A stretch of DNA of 64,000 bases, from positions 124,001 through 188,000 of the forward strand of contig CAYFMQ010000001.1 of the NCBI GenBank assembly GCA_964344255.1, written 5' to 3'. The notes below the pieces were generated by a model. The model had not been told where the DNA came from. It made no database searches and saw nothing but the letters and a program-made list of their open reading frames with translations. The stretch is from JAJFIE01 sp964344255 (GTDB taxonomy: Bacteria; Pseudomonadota; Alphaproteobacteria; Rhodospirillales; Casp-alpha2). Shown here one piece after another: positions 1-8,861 of the stretch. The translations under genes and the position numbers were made by a program. Position 1 is the stretch's first letter, and every line of letters begins with the position of its first letter.

Positions 1-380
1 ACCGCGCCGCCGAGTTCCACGCGCTCCATCAGCGCCAATCCTTGTGAAACGGGTACGCCCTTGAGCCGGGCAAAAAAGGAAATCACCTCGCGGCCGGTCA
101 TGGCGTCATCGAAGCTGACGGTTTCCGGCAGGAACCCGATGCCCAGGCGGTCATCGACGGCGTTCGATTCGCCGGGATCGTCGCCGAATACCCGGATCGA
201 GCCGGCGCTTGGCCTGATCAGGCCGAGCAGCAGTTTCATCAGGGTCGTCTTGCCCGCGCCGTTATGCCCGACGAGGGCGAGGCATTCGCCCGGCTGGATG
301 GTCAGCGATACGCCATCAAGCGCGTTTTTCGCGCCGTAGCTCTTGACCGCGCCCTCTATGCTAACGATTGGGCTAGTCAT
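1..380 (-). CDS. nosF: NosF, ABC transporter ATP-binding protein for NosZ copper-centre assembly (3' end off the window)
   Basis: The minus strand reads as an ABC ATPase starting at the ATG at 378-380. It shows a Walker A motif GHNGAGKTT about 40 residues in, followed by the LMKLLLGLIRP stretch usual in the CcmA/NosF type. NosF powers the NosDFY complex, which delivers a sulfur species for the CuZ site of nitrous oxide reductase. The gene overlaps the end of nosD by 8 bases, so the two are probably translationally coupled. Only about 126 codons are inside the window; the Q-loop, signature motif and Walker B lie beyond the left edge. The family call rests on the Walker A motif and on its place directly after nosD. 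Confidence 0.88.
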   Translation of the reverse strand, partial: MTSPIVSIEGAVKSYGAKNALDGVSLTIQPGECLALVGHNGAGKTTLMKLLLGLIRPSAGSIRVFGDDPGESNAVDDRLGIGFLPETVSFDDAMTGREVISFFARLKGVPVSQGLALMERVELGGA

Positions 381-1656
381 CGCCTGGCCTCCCTGTGTCG
401 GTCGCGGGATCAGGGTGTTTCATGAGCGGCGCACTGTCAACGACACCGCCCGGATGCAGGGCGGGAAACTGGCTTTGCGCCCATCGGATCGATTGCACGG
501 CAGGGCTGTTAAGCAGAAGCTTGGCGATGGGATAGGCCCACAGAACTTCATCCACGAGGTCGTTCGGCCGGTACGCCGTATCGCCAAGGCCGTCGCCGTC
601 AAGATCGAATGACGGGTTGTCGCTCCAGTAATTTCCGCGCCCGTCCTTCGACCAGTCGAGCCACCGCGTGCCGACGTATTTTACCTGGTGGCGGTTTGCG
701 ATGAAGGCGTTCTCCTTGAAATCATTGCGCTCGGAGCCGGCCGTGAAATGGATGCCGATGTCGCAACCTTCGAACACGTTGCGGCGGAATAAATTTTTCG
801 TTGAGTTATAGATAAAGACGCATTTGTTTTCACCGTCGCGGACCACGTTGTTCTCGATTTGAGCGCGGTTCGCGTAGTTCAGCAGGATGCCGTGGTCCCG
901 GTCGTTTATCGACGTGTTGTGCGATACCGTCAGCCGGTCGGAAAACATGAGCGCATAGCCCACGTGATTGCCGACGGAAACGTTTCCGATGACCTCGCTG
1001 TTATTGGTGTACATGTAATGCACGGCAATCCGGGTCTTCTCGAAACGGTTGTCGCGGAAGACGTTGTCGCGGCTCGTCGTGGTGAAAATGCCGTCCCGGC
1101 CGTCTGTAATCAGGTTGCCCTCGATGACCGACCCCGGCGTGTTCCAGAGCTGCACGCCGTTGCCCCGTTCGTTGACCCGCATGTCCGTCACGCCCTGGAT
1201 GCGGTTGGCCCGCACGATGGCGTTTTCCGGCCCCTTCAGGTTCACGCCGATCAGGTTGCCTTCGATGACATTGCCTTCGATCAGCGCGCCATCGCCGTTC
1301 CTGGTGACGTAAATACCTGAGTCTTCCGTCTCCAGACGACGGCCGGAACCGCGCACGATCAGGTCGCGGATAACCACGCCTTCGGCATCGACCGTAATGA
1401 CCCGGCTAGCGCCGCCGCCGTCGATAACGGCCAGCCCCCCGCCGGTGAGAGTCAGTTGCTTGTCGAGCACGACGGGGCCGTCGTGCACACCCCCGGCAAG
1501 CCGCAGCACGTCGCCGTTCTCTGCGTCGGCGATGGCCTGCGTCAGGGCGCCCGGCTGTGCCGGGACATCGAGTGTGACGGCGGACGCCGAGGCGGCGAAG
1601 AGCAGGCACGCCACTCCCGCCGCCATCGCAAACCTGTTTTTAAACGTCCGGTTCAT
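373..1656 (-). CDS. nosD: NosD, periplasmic copper-processing beta-helix protein
   Basis: The 427-residue product has an N-terminal signal peptide (MNRTFKNRF, then a hydrophobic run ending ASASA). Many degenerate N-x-[IV]-x-x-N/G beta-helix turns follow, of the NosD/PbH1 (carbohydrate-binding and sugar hydrolysis, CASH) type. It is a periplasmic partner of the NosFY transporter needed for CuZ maturation. It lies between nosZ (27 bases upstream) and nosF (8-base overlap), the standard nosRZDFY order. An in-frame GTG at 1671 could add five residues. The ATG at 1656 was preferred because an AAGGCGG stretch lies just upstream and it puts the positive residues directly before the hydrophobic core. 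Confidence 0.93.
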   Translation of the reverse strand: MNRTFKNRFAMAAGVACLLFAASASAVTLDVPAQPGALTQAIADAENGDVLRLAGGVHDGPVVLDKQLTLTGGGLAVIDGGGASRVITVDAEGVVIRDLIVRGSGRRLETEDSGIYVTRNGDGALIEGNVIEGNLIGVNLKGPENAIVRANRIQGVTDMRVNERGNGVQLWNTPGSVIEGNLITDGRDGIFTTTSRDNVFRDNRFEKTRIAVHYMYTNNSEVIGNVSVGNHVGYALMFSDRLTVSHNTSINDRDHGILLNYANRAQIENNVVRDGENKCVFIYNSTKNLFRRNVFEGCDIGIHFTAGSERNDFKENAFIANRHQVKYVGTRWLDWSKDGRGNYWSDNPSFDLDGDGLGDTAYRPNDLVDEVLWAYPIAKLLLNSPAVQSIRWAQSQFPALHPGGVVDSAPLMKHPDPATDTGRPGDD

Positions 1657-1683
1657 GTCGTCCGCCTTCACTCGTCAGCCTTG

Positions 1684-3600
1684 TCAGGCGTTCCGCGGTT
1701 CCACGATCATGCGTCCGCGCATTTCCATGTGCAGGGCATGGCAGAACCACTGGCAATAGAACCAGTGAACGCCCGGGCGATCGGCCTTGAACGTCGCCGA
1801 TTGCGTGGCTTGCGGACCGACCTCGAAGCAAACGCCGTAGTTCGCCATTGTGAACCCGTGGGTCAAATCCTCCACGTCGTCCATGTTGGTGACTACCACG
1901 GTCACTTCGTCGCCCTCCTTCACCGTGAACGTCTCAATCGAGAAGCTCGGCGCAATGGAGGTCATGTAGACCCGGACCTTGTTGCCGTCGCGGATAACGT
2001 CGGCGGCGTCCTCCGGATCAACACCGTCCTTCTTCGCCATTTCAATGGTGGCGGCAAAGGTCGGATCGGTCCGGTCGTAGACGTGCTTCGGGTTCACCTT
2101 GGACCGGTGCACGATGATGCAGTCATGAGGCTCGGCGAATGTCGGGCCGTCATGAACCACTTTCATCTTGTCGCCGGAGATGTCGATCAACTGTTCGTTC
2201 TCAGGCTTCAGCGGACCCACGTTGATGTAGCGGTCCTTGGAGAACTTGTTGAGCGACACCAGCCATTTGCCGTCCGCCTCCGCGGTTTCACCCATGGAGG
2301 TGTGGTTGTGGCCTGGCTGGTACTGGACATCCACCTTGTCCAGGATCGGGTCGACCTGCTCGCCGTTGAAGGCGCGGATCGCGAGATCCATGCTCCATTT
2401 GGCGACCTGGCTGTCGAGGAACAGGGTGGTGTAGCAGTTACCCTTGTTGTCGAAAGCCGTATGAAGCGGACCGAGGCCCAGTTCCGGTTCGGCGACGACC
2501 ACGCCACGCGGCTCGATCTTGTCGGCGAACATGTCCGGGAACCTGGTGACGTCGAGCACCGACACGGTCGGCGAGAGCTTGCCGTTGATGACGATGTGCT
2601 TCTTGTCCGGCGAGGTGTTGACGCCGTGCGGGCTGTTGGAAATCGGAATGTAGCGCGTGTAACGCGATCCCTTCCGTCCGTCGAGCACCGGCACGCCGCC
2701 GCCATAGACCTTGTAGTCCTTGTTCTTCACACCTTCCTCGATGGCCTTGATGTCGAAAACCACCGCCCAGTCCTGCTCGGAAGAGGTCATTTCCGCAAGG
2801 GTGACGCCTTCCTCGCCGTTGTAGCAGCTCGACACCGCGTAGTTGCCCTGGTAGTCGGCGTCCACGTTGTCGAGGTTGCCGTCGACGATGACCTGCCACG
2901 CGACGGTCATGGTATCGCCGTCGATTGCCGAGAAGATCGCGTGGTACTTGTCGGGCTCGTCGAGCACGGTACCGTCGTTCGGGATCGGAATCCGGTGTTC
3001 GCCGTTGGCGAAAACATATCCTGTACGCGGGTACTTCTGTGGCCGCAGGCCATGGATATCCGCCGCATTCGGGATTTCGATCATCTTGTCGACCTTCATG
3101 ATATCGCAGCGAATGCGTGCGACACGGGTGTTGGCCTTGTCGTTCATGAAAATGTAACGGCCATCGTACGTGCCGTCCGTGAAGGACATATGCGGATGGT
3201 GGGCGTCACCGTTGTGGTAGTTACCGCCCTTGTCGGCGAGGAACTTCTTGGTTTCCGGCAACAGGCCCTCGGTCATGATGGCCAGGCTCTCGTTGGTTTG
3301 CCCCCAGCCGCTGGCGGAGCAGCGGTTGAAGATCGGAACCCGCATCAGTTCGCGCATGGACGGAAGTCCGAGAATGCGCATCTCACCCGACTGGCCCGAC
3401 GACCAGAAGCCGTAGTATTCGTCCAGATCGCCCGGGGCGATGTGGGCGTTGTTGGCGGCCTGGGCGACGTCGGGCGCCAAGGCGAGACCCGCCGATAACC
3501 CGCCCGTGGCGCCAATGCCAGCGAGCGTCGCAGCTTTTGCCGTTCCTTCGAGCAAGGACCGGCGCGAGAAGCCGCTTTCTTCCTTCGTTGTATTTGCCAT
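1684..3600 (-). CDS. nosZ: NosZ, nitrous oxide reductase (clade I, Tat-exported)
   Basis: NosZ reduces N2O to N2 in the periplasm, taking electrons from cytochrome c or cupredoxin. The 638-residue product starts with a twin-arginine signal (SRRSLLEG, about residues 13-20), which marks clade I. The seven-bladed propeller region carries the His-containing CuZ motifs (HPHMSF, ADIHGL, LGPLHTAF, HNHTSMGE, AEPHDC). The C-terminal cupredoxin domain carries the CuA ligands in CQWFCHALHMEM (Cys616, Cys620, His624, Met627). Length matches the family. Two ATGs stand six bases apart; AAGGAGA abuts the one at 3606 and is well spaced for the one at 3600, which was chosen. It follows nosR with a 68-base gap. 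Confidence 0.97.
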   Translation of the reverse strand: MANTTKEESGFSRRSLLEGTAKAATLAGIGATGGLSAGLALAPDVAQAANNAHIAPGDLDEYYGFWSSGQSGEMRILGLPSMRELMRVPIFNRCSASGWGQTNESLAIMTEGLLPETKKFLADKGGNYHNGDAHHPHMSFTDGTYDGRYIFMNDKANTRVARIRCDIMKVDKMIEIPNAADIHGLRPQKYPRTGYVFANGEHRIPIPNDGTVLDEPDKYHAIFSAIDGDTMTVAWQVIVDGNLDNVDADYQGNYAVSSCYNGEEGVTLAEMTSSEQDWAVVFDIKAIEEGVKNKDYKVYGGGVPVLDGRKGSRYTRYIPISNSPHGVNTSPDKKHIVINGKLSPTVSVLDVTRFPDMFADKIEPRGVVVAEPELGLGPLHTAFDNKGNCYTTLFLDSQVAKWSMDLAIRAFNGEQVDPILDKVDVQYQPGHNHTSMGETAEADGKWLVSLNKFSKDRYINVGPLKPENEQLIDISGDKMKVVHDGPTFAEPHDCIIVHRSKVNPKHVYDRTDPTFAATIEMAKKDGVDPEDAADVIRDGNKVRVYMTSIAPSFSIETFTVKEGDEVTVVVTNMDDVEDLTHGFTMANYGVCFEVGPQATQSATFKADRPGVHWFYCQWFCHALHMEMRGRMIVEPRNA

Positions 3601-3668
3601 TGTCATTCTCCTTTCCCTATCTGACCTGGCATATATCCAGGCGGCATAATGAGGCGCCGCCTGGAGAC

Positions 3669-5819
3669 TCAATCGACCACCGGCTTTTCGCTCCCTTCGA
3701 GACGGGCGCGTTTTTCCCGCCGTTCGCGCTTGGCGATCATCACGGGACACCGGTAGTCGTCGAAATAAAGTGTCTGGCAGTTCAGGCAGTAGAGACACTC
3801 GTTGGGGTTGATGTGCCCCTCCGGGTGAATTGCCTGCACCATGCAATCCTGGGCGCACCGTTGACAGGGCGCGCCGCATTCCTTGTAGCGTTTCAGCCAA
3901 TCGAACATGCGCAGCCGGCCCGGGATCGCCAGGGCCGCGCCGAGCGGACAAAGATAACGGCAGAAGAACCGCTCGATGAACAATCCGATGACCAGCAGTG
4001 CGACCGCGTAAAGCACGAAGGGCGTTTCGCGCATGAACTTGAGCACGATCGCGGTCTTGAACGGTTCAATCTCGGATAGTTGCTCCGCAAATGCGAGAGA
4101 ATAGATGGAAAGCCCGAACAATCCGAGGAACAGAATATATTTGACGGGCCATGCCCTTTCGTGGATGGCCCAGGGCACATGCCATTGAGGGACCCTCGCG
4201 AACTTCGCCACGCTGTTCAGCAGTTCCTGCAAGGCGCCGAACGGGCACAGCCATCCGCAGTAGGCGCCGCGCCCCCAGAAAAGCAGCGACGCCGCAACGC
4301 TGCACCAGAGAATGAAGATCATCGGCTCCATCAGGAAATACTCCCACCGGAAACCGGTCAGCAGCGAATTCGAGAACGTAAAGACGTTGACGACGGATAG
4401 CTGGGCCTGGGCGTAGTAGCCGATGTATCCGACGGTGAAGACAAGGAACGCCTTGCGGATGATCTCCGTGAGCCGCAGGTGCCGGACCAGGACATTCTGG
4501 AAGAAGAACAATACGGTCAGCAGGGTAATAGCGACCGACAGGATCACGATATTGACGCGCTTGCTTCGCCAGATGCGCTGCCACAGCTGGGTTTGCGCCT
4601 TTAATTCCTCGGCCTCCGCGTTCATCGCCGTTGACGAAGCGGCGGGTTTCTCGATGGTCACGAAGCCGTCGGGCAGTCGGTATTCCGTTTCGAAGGTAAT
4701 GAAGGTTTTCTTGATGGGGCCGATCGCCCGCTGCACCAGCAATTGCATGCGCCAGGGCCGGGCCGGATCGAAATCGGATGTTTCGGGAAACACGAACAAA
4801 CCGAACTCCTTGAAATACGGTGCGCCGTCGGCGTGAACTTCGCCGAGCCGCTTATGGTCGCGGTCGCGGAAACGGAAGCTGGTTTCGCCCTGCACGATCT
4901 GAATGCGTTCGAACAATCCACCGCGCACGTAGCCCGACCCTTTGAACGAATACCGCCCGTTGGCGAAGATGGCGACAGCGCTCTGTCCAGGTTTTAGCCG
5001 GTCGGCCATGAGCTTGTATTCGGCATCGCCGAGAATGCTGCGGCCGATGGCCGGAACGTTCGCCGGCGCCATGTAGAGATCGATGATGGGCTCGTCCGGC
5101 TCGCCTTCCTCGGGTCTGGCGATGGCTTCCTCGTTACCGGTCTTCTCGAAGGCGGCGTTAACTTCACCGACCGTCAGGCGCCGCTTCTTCACGGCTCCTT
5201 CCGCGAGCAGACTTTCCCAGTCAAGAACCGTCGTGCGCGATTGGTCGATGGTGCGGATTTCCCTTAAAATCTGGGATGGGTCGGGCTTCAGGCCGCCAAG
5301 CCTGAGATTACGCGCAACCTTCACGGCCGCCCGGAAAATACTGTCCTCGATGACCAGGACGGTAACGGTAGCGCCGCTGATCATGTCGACGCTGCGCGCA
5401 TCATCGCTGCGCCCGACGATCTCACCCACGCTGATCCCGAGATAACGGTCCATGAACTCGAGGATCCGCTTTTCGGGAATGCCGATGAGCACGATGGGCT
5501 CTGAATGCTTGACCAGTTTCAACCCGGCGATTCGCCCCTCCATATCGAGGGCGACAAGCACGTGGATGGGTTTGCCCGAGTAACCTGTGGCGTCGTTGAA
5601 ATCAGTGTTCAGAAACACGTAACCGAGTTGCTCGTCTCCGGCGTAAACCGCCACCACCGGAATGGTATCGGCCACATCGCCGTAGCGATCCGCCCCGCCA
5701 ATCAGGCTTGCCGGCTCAACATCTTGGAGAAACCGTTGAAACGCCCCAGATGCATGGAGCGGCGATCCCCAGGCAAGCGTGACAAGAAGAACAACAAGGC
5801 AGTGGAGATAAAATCTCAC
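3669..5819 (-). CDS. nosR: NosR, membrane flavin/iron-sulfur protein required for nosZ expression and activity
   Basis: The product of 716 residues has a signal peptide, then a periplasmic FMN-binding domain with the flavinylation motif SGATVT (about residues 147-152). A multi-pass membrane region containing two CxxxCP motifs (CGWLCP and CRYLCP) follows. The cytoplasmic C-terminal tail has two ferredoxin-like clusters: Cys648, 652, 655 and 659, and Cys675, 678, 681 and 691. NosR is thought to pass quinol electrons toward NosZ. An ApbE-type flavin transferase, which could flavinylate it, lies at 49798-50871. The start is a GTG at 5819, since no ATG lies near the signal peptide. The ribosome site is weak. 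Confidence 0.96.
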   Translation of the reverse strand: MRFYLHCLVVLLVTLAWGSPLHASGAFQRFLQDVEPASLIGGADRYGDVADTIPVVAVYAGDEQLGYVFLNTDFNDATGYSGKPIHVLVALDMEGRIAGLKLVKHSEPIVLIGIPEKRILEFMDRYLGISVGEIVGRSDDARSVDMISGATVTVLVIEDSIFRAAVKVARNLRLGGLKPDPSQILREIRTIDQSRTTVLDWESLLAEGAVKKRRLTVGEVNAAFEKTGNEEAIARPEEGEPDEPIIDLYMAPANVPAIGRSILGDAEYKLMADRLKPGQSAVAIFANGRYSFKGSGYVRGGLFERIQIVQGETSFRFRDRDHKRLGEVHADGAPYFKEFGLFVFPETSDFDPARPWRMQLLVQRAIGPIKKTFITFETEYRLPDGFVTIEKPAASSTAMNAEAEELKAQTQLWQRIWRSKRVNIVILSVAITLLTVLFFFQNVLVRHLRLTEIIRKAFLVFTVGYIGYYAQAQLSVVNVFTFSNSLLTGFRWEYFLMEPMIFILWCSVAASLLFWGRGAYCGWLCPFGALQELLNSVAKFARVPQWHVPWAIHERAWPVKYILFLGLFGLSIYSLAFAEQLSEIEPFKTAIVLKFMRETPFVLYAVALLVIGLFIERFFCRYLCPLGAALAIPGRLRMFDWLKRYKECGAPCQRCAQDCMVQAIHPEGHINPNECLYCLNCQTLYFDDYRCPVMIAKRERREKRARLEGSEKPVVD

Positions 5820-6083
5820 AGCTTGGATACCCTAGCTTCCGACGGTTTCCGATATGCACCCATCTCACGGACAAATCTCCCCGACGCAGAGGCGTGTGCA
5901 TCGTCCGAAAACTACCCGGTAGGCCGGTATCGTTCATTGATTTAGGTTAAACAGGGTGTGGAAACTCTTTCGTTTCGCAGAGAATATCCGGGAAGCGCAA
6001 CAGCAGCCTGTGGCGCTTCCGCTAGGGGACAATTTCGGAAGATTTCAGCACCTGCAAATGCGGGCCGCTTTGCTCCCTAAATT
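5820..6083. other. Intergenic region upstream of nosR
   Basis: No gene is visible here. It lies between the diheme cytochrome and nosR, both on the minus strand. It holds the partial FNR/NNR-like site described separately and no clear terminator hairpin with a T run, so nosR may be read both from its own promoter and through the cytochrome gene. Confidence 0.5.
5937..5950. promoter_or_regulatory. Partial CRP/FNR-family box upstream of nosR
   Basis: TTGAT-TTAG-GTTAA has a perfect left half-site and three of five matches in the right half compared with the FNR/NNR/DNR consensus TTGAT-N4-ATCAA. It is about 120 bases upstream of the nosR start. Nos operons are commonly controlled by such regulators, but this match is weak and could be chance. 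Confidence 0.3.
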
Positions 6084-6593
6084 TTACTGTTCCATCAACT
6101 GGCGCCTGAGAACCTTCAGCATCTTCCCTACTTCGTCTTCTTCCAGGCGGCCGTGGTAGGTCAAGAACGCTTCCATATCACGGCCCGTGTAACGCCCAGT
6201 CAGCCTGCCGTTCCTGATGATCAGTTCAGACCGGGCGAGAACAACCGCCTGATCGTGGCAGATTTTGCATTTTTTGTGAAAGATCCGGCCGGATTCCAGG
6301 ATGCTTACGAGGTGATCAACCATCACGTTGATTTCCTGCCCATTGAGCCTGCCATGCCCGGCATCAAGCAGGGCTCGCAACTCCTTCGAAGTCTCTCGGC
6401 CGATAATTTTGCCGCCGGACTGGAAAAGGTCGTTATGAACCAGATCGCCCGCATGGGGAACATGGCATCGGGCGCATCTTTCTTCATAAAGCCGGTGCGG
6501 ATCGATGCTTTGAGCGGAAGTATTTGCAACGGTTATCAAGGTGAGAAATGCGAACAGGCTCAGAGAGAGCATCATTCGAATAATCATCCGCAT
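6084..6593 (-). CDS. Diheme c-type cytochrome at the head of the nos cluster
   Basis: A protein of 169 residues with a hydrophobic N-terminal signal (cleavage probably after NTSAQS) and two CxxCH heme-binding motifs: CARCH near residue 40 and CKICH near residue 110. It should be a small periplasmic diheme cytochrome. It is encoded just upstream of nosR on the same strand, so it is a plausible electron carrier to NosZ or a partner of NosR. That role is inferred from position only. Several ATGs are clustered at the start; the first, at 6593, has GGAAGG upstream but rather far away, so the true start could be 6 to 21 bases downstream. Confidence 0.8.
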   Translation of the reverse strand: MRMIIRMMLSLSLFAFLTLITVANTSAQSIDPHRLYEERCARCHVPHAGDLVHNDLFQSGGKIIGRETSKELRALLDAGHGRLNGQEINVMVDHLVSILESGRIFHKKCKICHDQAVVLARSELIIRNGRLTGRYTGRDMEAFLTYHGRLEEDEVGKMLKVLRRQLMEQ

Positions 6594-7024
6594 GGCTGTT
6601 TTCCCTTCCGCGGCACGTGAGACAAGAGCAGCTTCCTTCAGACGCTCTCATGAAGAGTCAATTAGTCGTCGTTATTATTATATGACTCGACTCTATCACA
6701 CATTCTGTTTGGAACTTACAGTCCCCTCAACGGAACAGGTTTAGACCGAGGGAATACTTCAGATCAGGATCGATTCGAAACGTTTTGAGGGAACCATATT
6801 TGGGGGTCCTTTGCGCCCACAAGCAGAAATCCTAATCGAATATGGCGGCTCTAACCCAGAAAGCCGACATCATTGGAATGTGTTAACCTCTTCCGGGAAT
6901 AGCCATAAGCTGAATTTTTATCAAATATCATACCGATACCTTGACCCTTGGATATCCTGTGTCAGGATGAAGATGTAAGAAAATTCTTAGCAACGACTGT
7001 TTTATATTTACTAAGGTGTTCATT
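6594..7024. other. AT-rich divergent intergenic region
   Basis: No gene is visible between the minus-strand cytochrome and the plus-strand XRE regulator. The stretch is more AT-rich than the nos genes and carries a 15-base perfect palindrome (reported separately) near the regulator gene. No tRNA, riboswitch or strong sigma-70 promoter could be recognised. Confidence 0.5.
6954..6968. promoter_or_regulatory. 15-base palindrome upstream of the XRE regulator gene
   Basis: ATCCTG-TGT-CAGGAT has perfect 6-base arms and a 3-base centre, about 57 bases before the proposed TTG start. Its size and place fit an autoregulatory operator for the helix-turn-helix protein encoded next to it. This is inference from symmetry and position. 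Confidence 0.35.
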
Positions 7025-7441
7025 TTGCAGAAAAAGAAAGCCAGCAAACCAAAATATGCTCTCTCAGAACAGGAAACACTTGGCGGAAAAATACAGAAAG
7101 CCAGGGAAGCTCGAGGTCTGACGGTCAAACAAGCTGCGAAAAGATTGAGCGTATTGCCCAAAACTTTTTCAAACTGGGAAGCAAACAGTTCCACGCCACG
7201 GGCAAACCAACTCCAAATGTTATCTGGTATTCTGAATGTTCCCGTGTTTTGGCTGATCGGGGAAACGAGCCAGTTTCAAGATGGTGACGATATTGACGAG
7301 TTGAACGAGACCCTCGATTTGAAGCGCCGCTTACAAGCTCTCATTAAGATTCATGGCGAAACGGCGCAACTGCTCTTTGACATGCAGTCAGAATTGCAAA
7401 GACTTCAGAATAAAATCGACAAGTCGAACGAGTCTATGTAG
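7025..7441 (+). CDS. XRE-family helix-turn-helix transcriptional regulator
   Basis: A 138-residue protein with an N-terminal Cro/C1-type HTH domain (about residues 20-75). The recognition region LTVKQAAKRLSVLPKTFSNW is followed by the typical NSSTPRANQLQMLSGILNVP. A charged, probably coiled-coil tail (about residues 90-135) may serve dimerisation. The start is unclear: a GTG at 7016 lacks a ribosome site, while the TTG at 7025 has AAGG eight bases upstream and was chosen. It stands alone, divergent from the nos cluster and in AT-rich DNA; its target is unknown. Confidence 0.8.
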   Translation: MQKKKASKPKYALSEQETLGGKIQKAREARGLTVKQAAKRLSVLPKTFSNWEANSSTPRANQLQMLSGILNVPVFWLIGETSQFQDGDDIDELNETLDLKRRLQALIKIHGETAQLLFDMQSELQRLQNKIDKSNESM

Positions 7442-7568
7442 GCGCCATCAATAGAACATCTATGTTTTAATGTATGACCAATTTCTGCAACGGGGCATTA
7501 CAGGTTGTTCTTACTAATGGATGGCTATTTCACGATCCAGGTCTGTACCGTATAGGTTGGTCTCGGAG

Positions 7569-8375
7569 CTAATAATCCCTCCATTTAGGTTGGCGCTTTT
7601 CGATGAAGGCTCCGATCCCTTCTTCGGCATCACGGGTCAGCATGTTATCGACCATCACGTTCGAGGCGAATTCATATGCTTGCGGCAGCGATAATTCACG
7701 TTGTTCGTAAAAGGCGCGCTTGCCGATTGCGAGCGTATTGCCAGACTTGCTTGCAATTTTTCCGGCTAGTTTCATCGTCGTGTCTCGCAGGTTTTCGGAA
7801 GGCGCAACCCGGTTGACCAGACCGATTTCTGCGGCTCTTTCGGCGGAGATCATATCGCCCGTCAGCAGCATCTCCATTGCATGCTTGTTGGTTACGTTAC
7901 GGGATAAGGCAACCATTGGGGTGGAGCAGAACAATCCGATATGCACGCCAGGGGTGCTGAACTGTGCCGTCTCGGCGGCTACGGCGAGATCGCAGCTCGC
8001 AACCAATTGACAACCGGCGGCAGTTGCTACACCGGCGACCTCGGCAATTACGGGTTTAGAGCAATTGACGATTGATTGCATCACTCCTGAGCACATTTCC
8101 ATGATCTTCGAGAAATAAGCTTGGCCGCGATCCGGGTTGGTGCGCCCCGCGGTCAGTTCCTTGAGGTCGTGACCAGCGCAAAATGCCGGCCCATTAGCCG
8201 CAAGAATGATCACCCTTGTTTCCTTATCCGCCGAAGCTGAGGTTATTACCTCATGCAGTCGGGTCAGCATCGCTTCGGAAAGGGCATTACGCCGTCCGGC
8301 GTCATCAAGCGTGATACGCATGATGCCGTTAGCGTCGTGTTCGATGAGCAGGAGTTCGCTGGAATTACTGGACAT
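7569..8375 (-). CDS. Crotonase-fold protein (enoyl-CoA hydratase family, ECHDC3-like) without the catalytic glutamates
   Basis: The 268-residue product spans the whole crotonase domain, including the oxyanion-hole segment FCAGHDL (about residues 65-71) and the AGVATAAGCQL helix. At the positions of the two catalytic glutamates of rat enoyl-CoA hydratase (Glu144 and Glu164), it has Gln123 and Gly143. It therefore should not hydrate enoyl-CoA by the classical route. The closest familiar pattern is the ECHDC3-type subgroup. It is the last gene of a group with OsmC-like and DmdA-like genes, 19 bases from the former. It is unlikely to be DmdD, which keeps both glutamates. The start at the ATG 8375 avoids a long overlap with the OsmC gene. 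Confidence 0.85.
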   Translation of the reverse strand: MSSNSSELLLIEHDANGIMRITLDDAGRRNALSEAMLTRLHEVITSASADKETRVIILAANGPAFCAGHDLKELTAGRTNPDRGQAYFSKIMEMCSGVMQSIVNCSKPVIAEVAGVATAAGCQLVASCDLAVAAETAQFSTPGVHIGLFCSTPMVALSRNVTNKHAMEMLLTGDMISAERAAEIGLVNRVAPSENLRDTTMKLAGKIASKSGNTLAIGKRAFYEQRELSLPQAYEFASNVMVDNMLTRDAEEGIGAFIEKRQPKWRDY

Positions 8376-8394
8376 TGTATCGACCCGTGACGAT

Positions 8395-8844
8395 CTAGTG
8401 GATGATTGTTTCGACGCTGTCAGCCAATGAATTGGAGATAAAGCAATACCGGTGGGCACGGTGCTGCACCTCTTCGAGTTTTTCAGGCTCTACCGTGAAC
8501 CCCATGTCGAACCGGACCACGGGATGCAGCTCTATCCGTGTCACGGACATTTGCCCCTTGGGGTTCTTGCCCAAATGGGCAACGGCATGATCCTGGTAGG
8601 ACGCAACAGGCCATCTCATCTTTGCCGCAAGGGCCAGGAATGTCAGCATATGACAACTCGAAACCGCTGCAGCCAGGGTTTGTTCCGGGTTTACATAATC
8701 GGCATCCCCCCCGTAATCGGGCGCCGCATCAGCCGTCAATTCGCAGTTGTCATTGTAAATGACGGTATGGGCGCCTGAGTACTCGCCGGGGCGCAGATCG
8801 GGTTTCGTCCGTTCCCAACACAGATCAATCGAAAGTTCTGACAT
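8395..8844 (-). CDS. OsmC/Ohr-family thiol protein
   Basis: This 149-residue protein has the two conserved cysteines of the family, in SSCHML (middle) and HRYCFISN (C-terminal), which serve thiol-dependent hydroperoxide reduction in OsmC and Ohr. The substrate is not evident. The ATG at 8844 has AGGAGA eight bases upstream; a TTG at 8865 is a less likely start. It lies 17 bases after the DmdA-like gene and just before the crotonase-fold gene, all on one strand, so the three are probably co-transcribed. In a pathway releasing a thiol or sulfur compound, an OsmC-like protein could handle a reactive intermediate; this is only a guess. Confidence 0.86.
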   Translation of the reverse strand: MSELSIDLCWERTKPDLRPGEYSGAHTVIYNDNCELTADAAPDYGGDADYVNPEQTLAAAVSSCHMLTFLALAAKMRWPVASYQDHAVAHLGKNPKGQMSVTRIELHPVVRFDMGFTVEPEKLEEVQHRAHRYCFISNSLADSVETIIH

Positions 8845-8861
8845 TGTTGGCGTCTCCTGAT

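Noticed and set aside
859..3498. Long open frames on the plus strand opposite nosD and nosZ
   Set aside because: They are antisense shadows in high-GC DNA; the minus strand encodes clear NosD and NosZ motifs, and the plus-strand frames have no recognisable domain.
7569..8375. DmdD, methylthioacryloyl-CoA hydratase
   Set aside because: Position next to a DmdA-like gene suggested it, but both catalytic glutamates of the crotonase type are absent.
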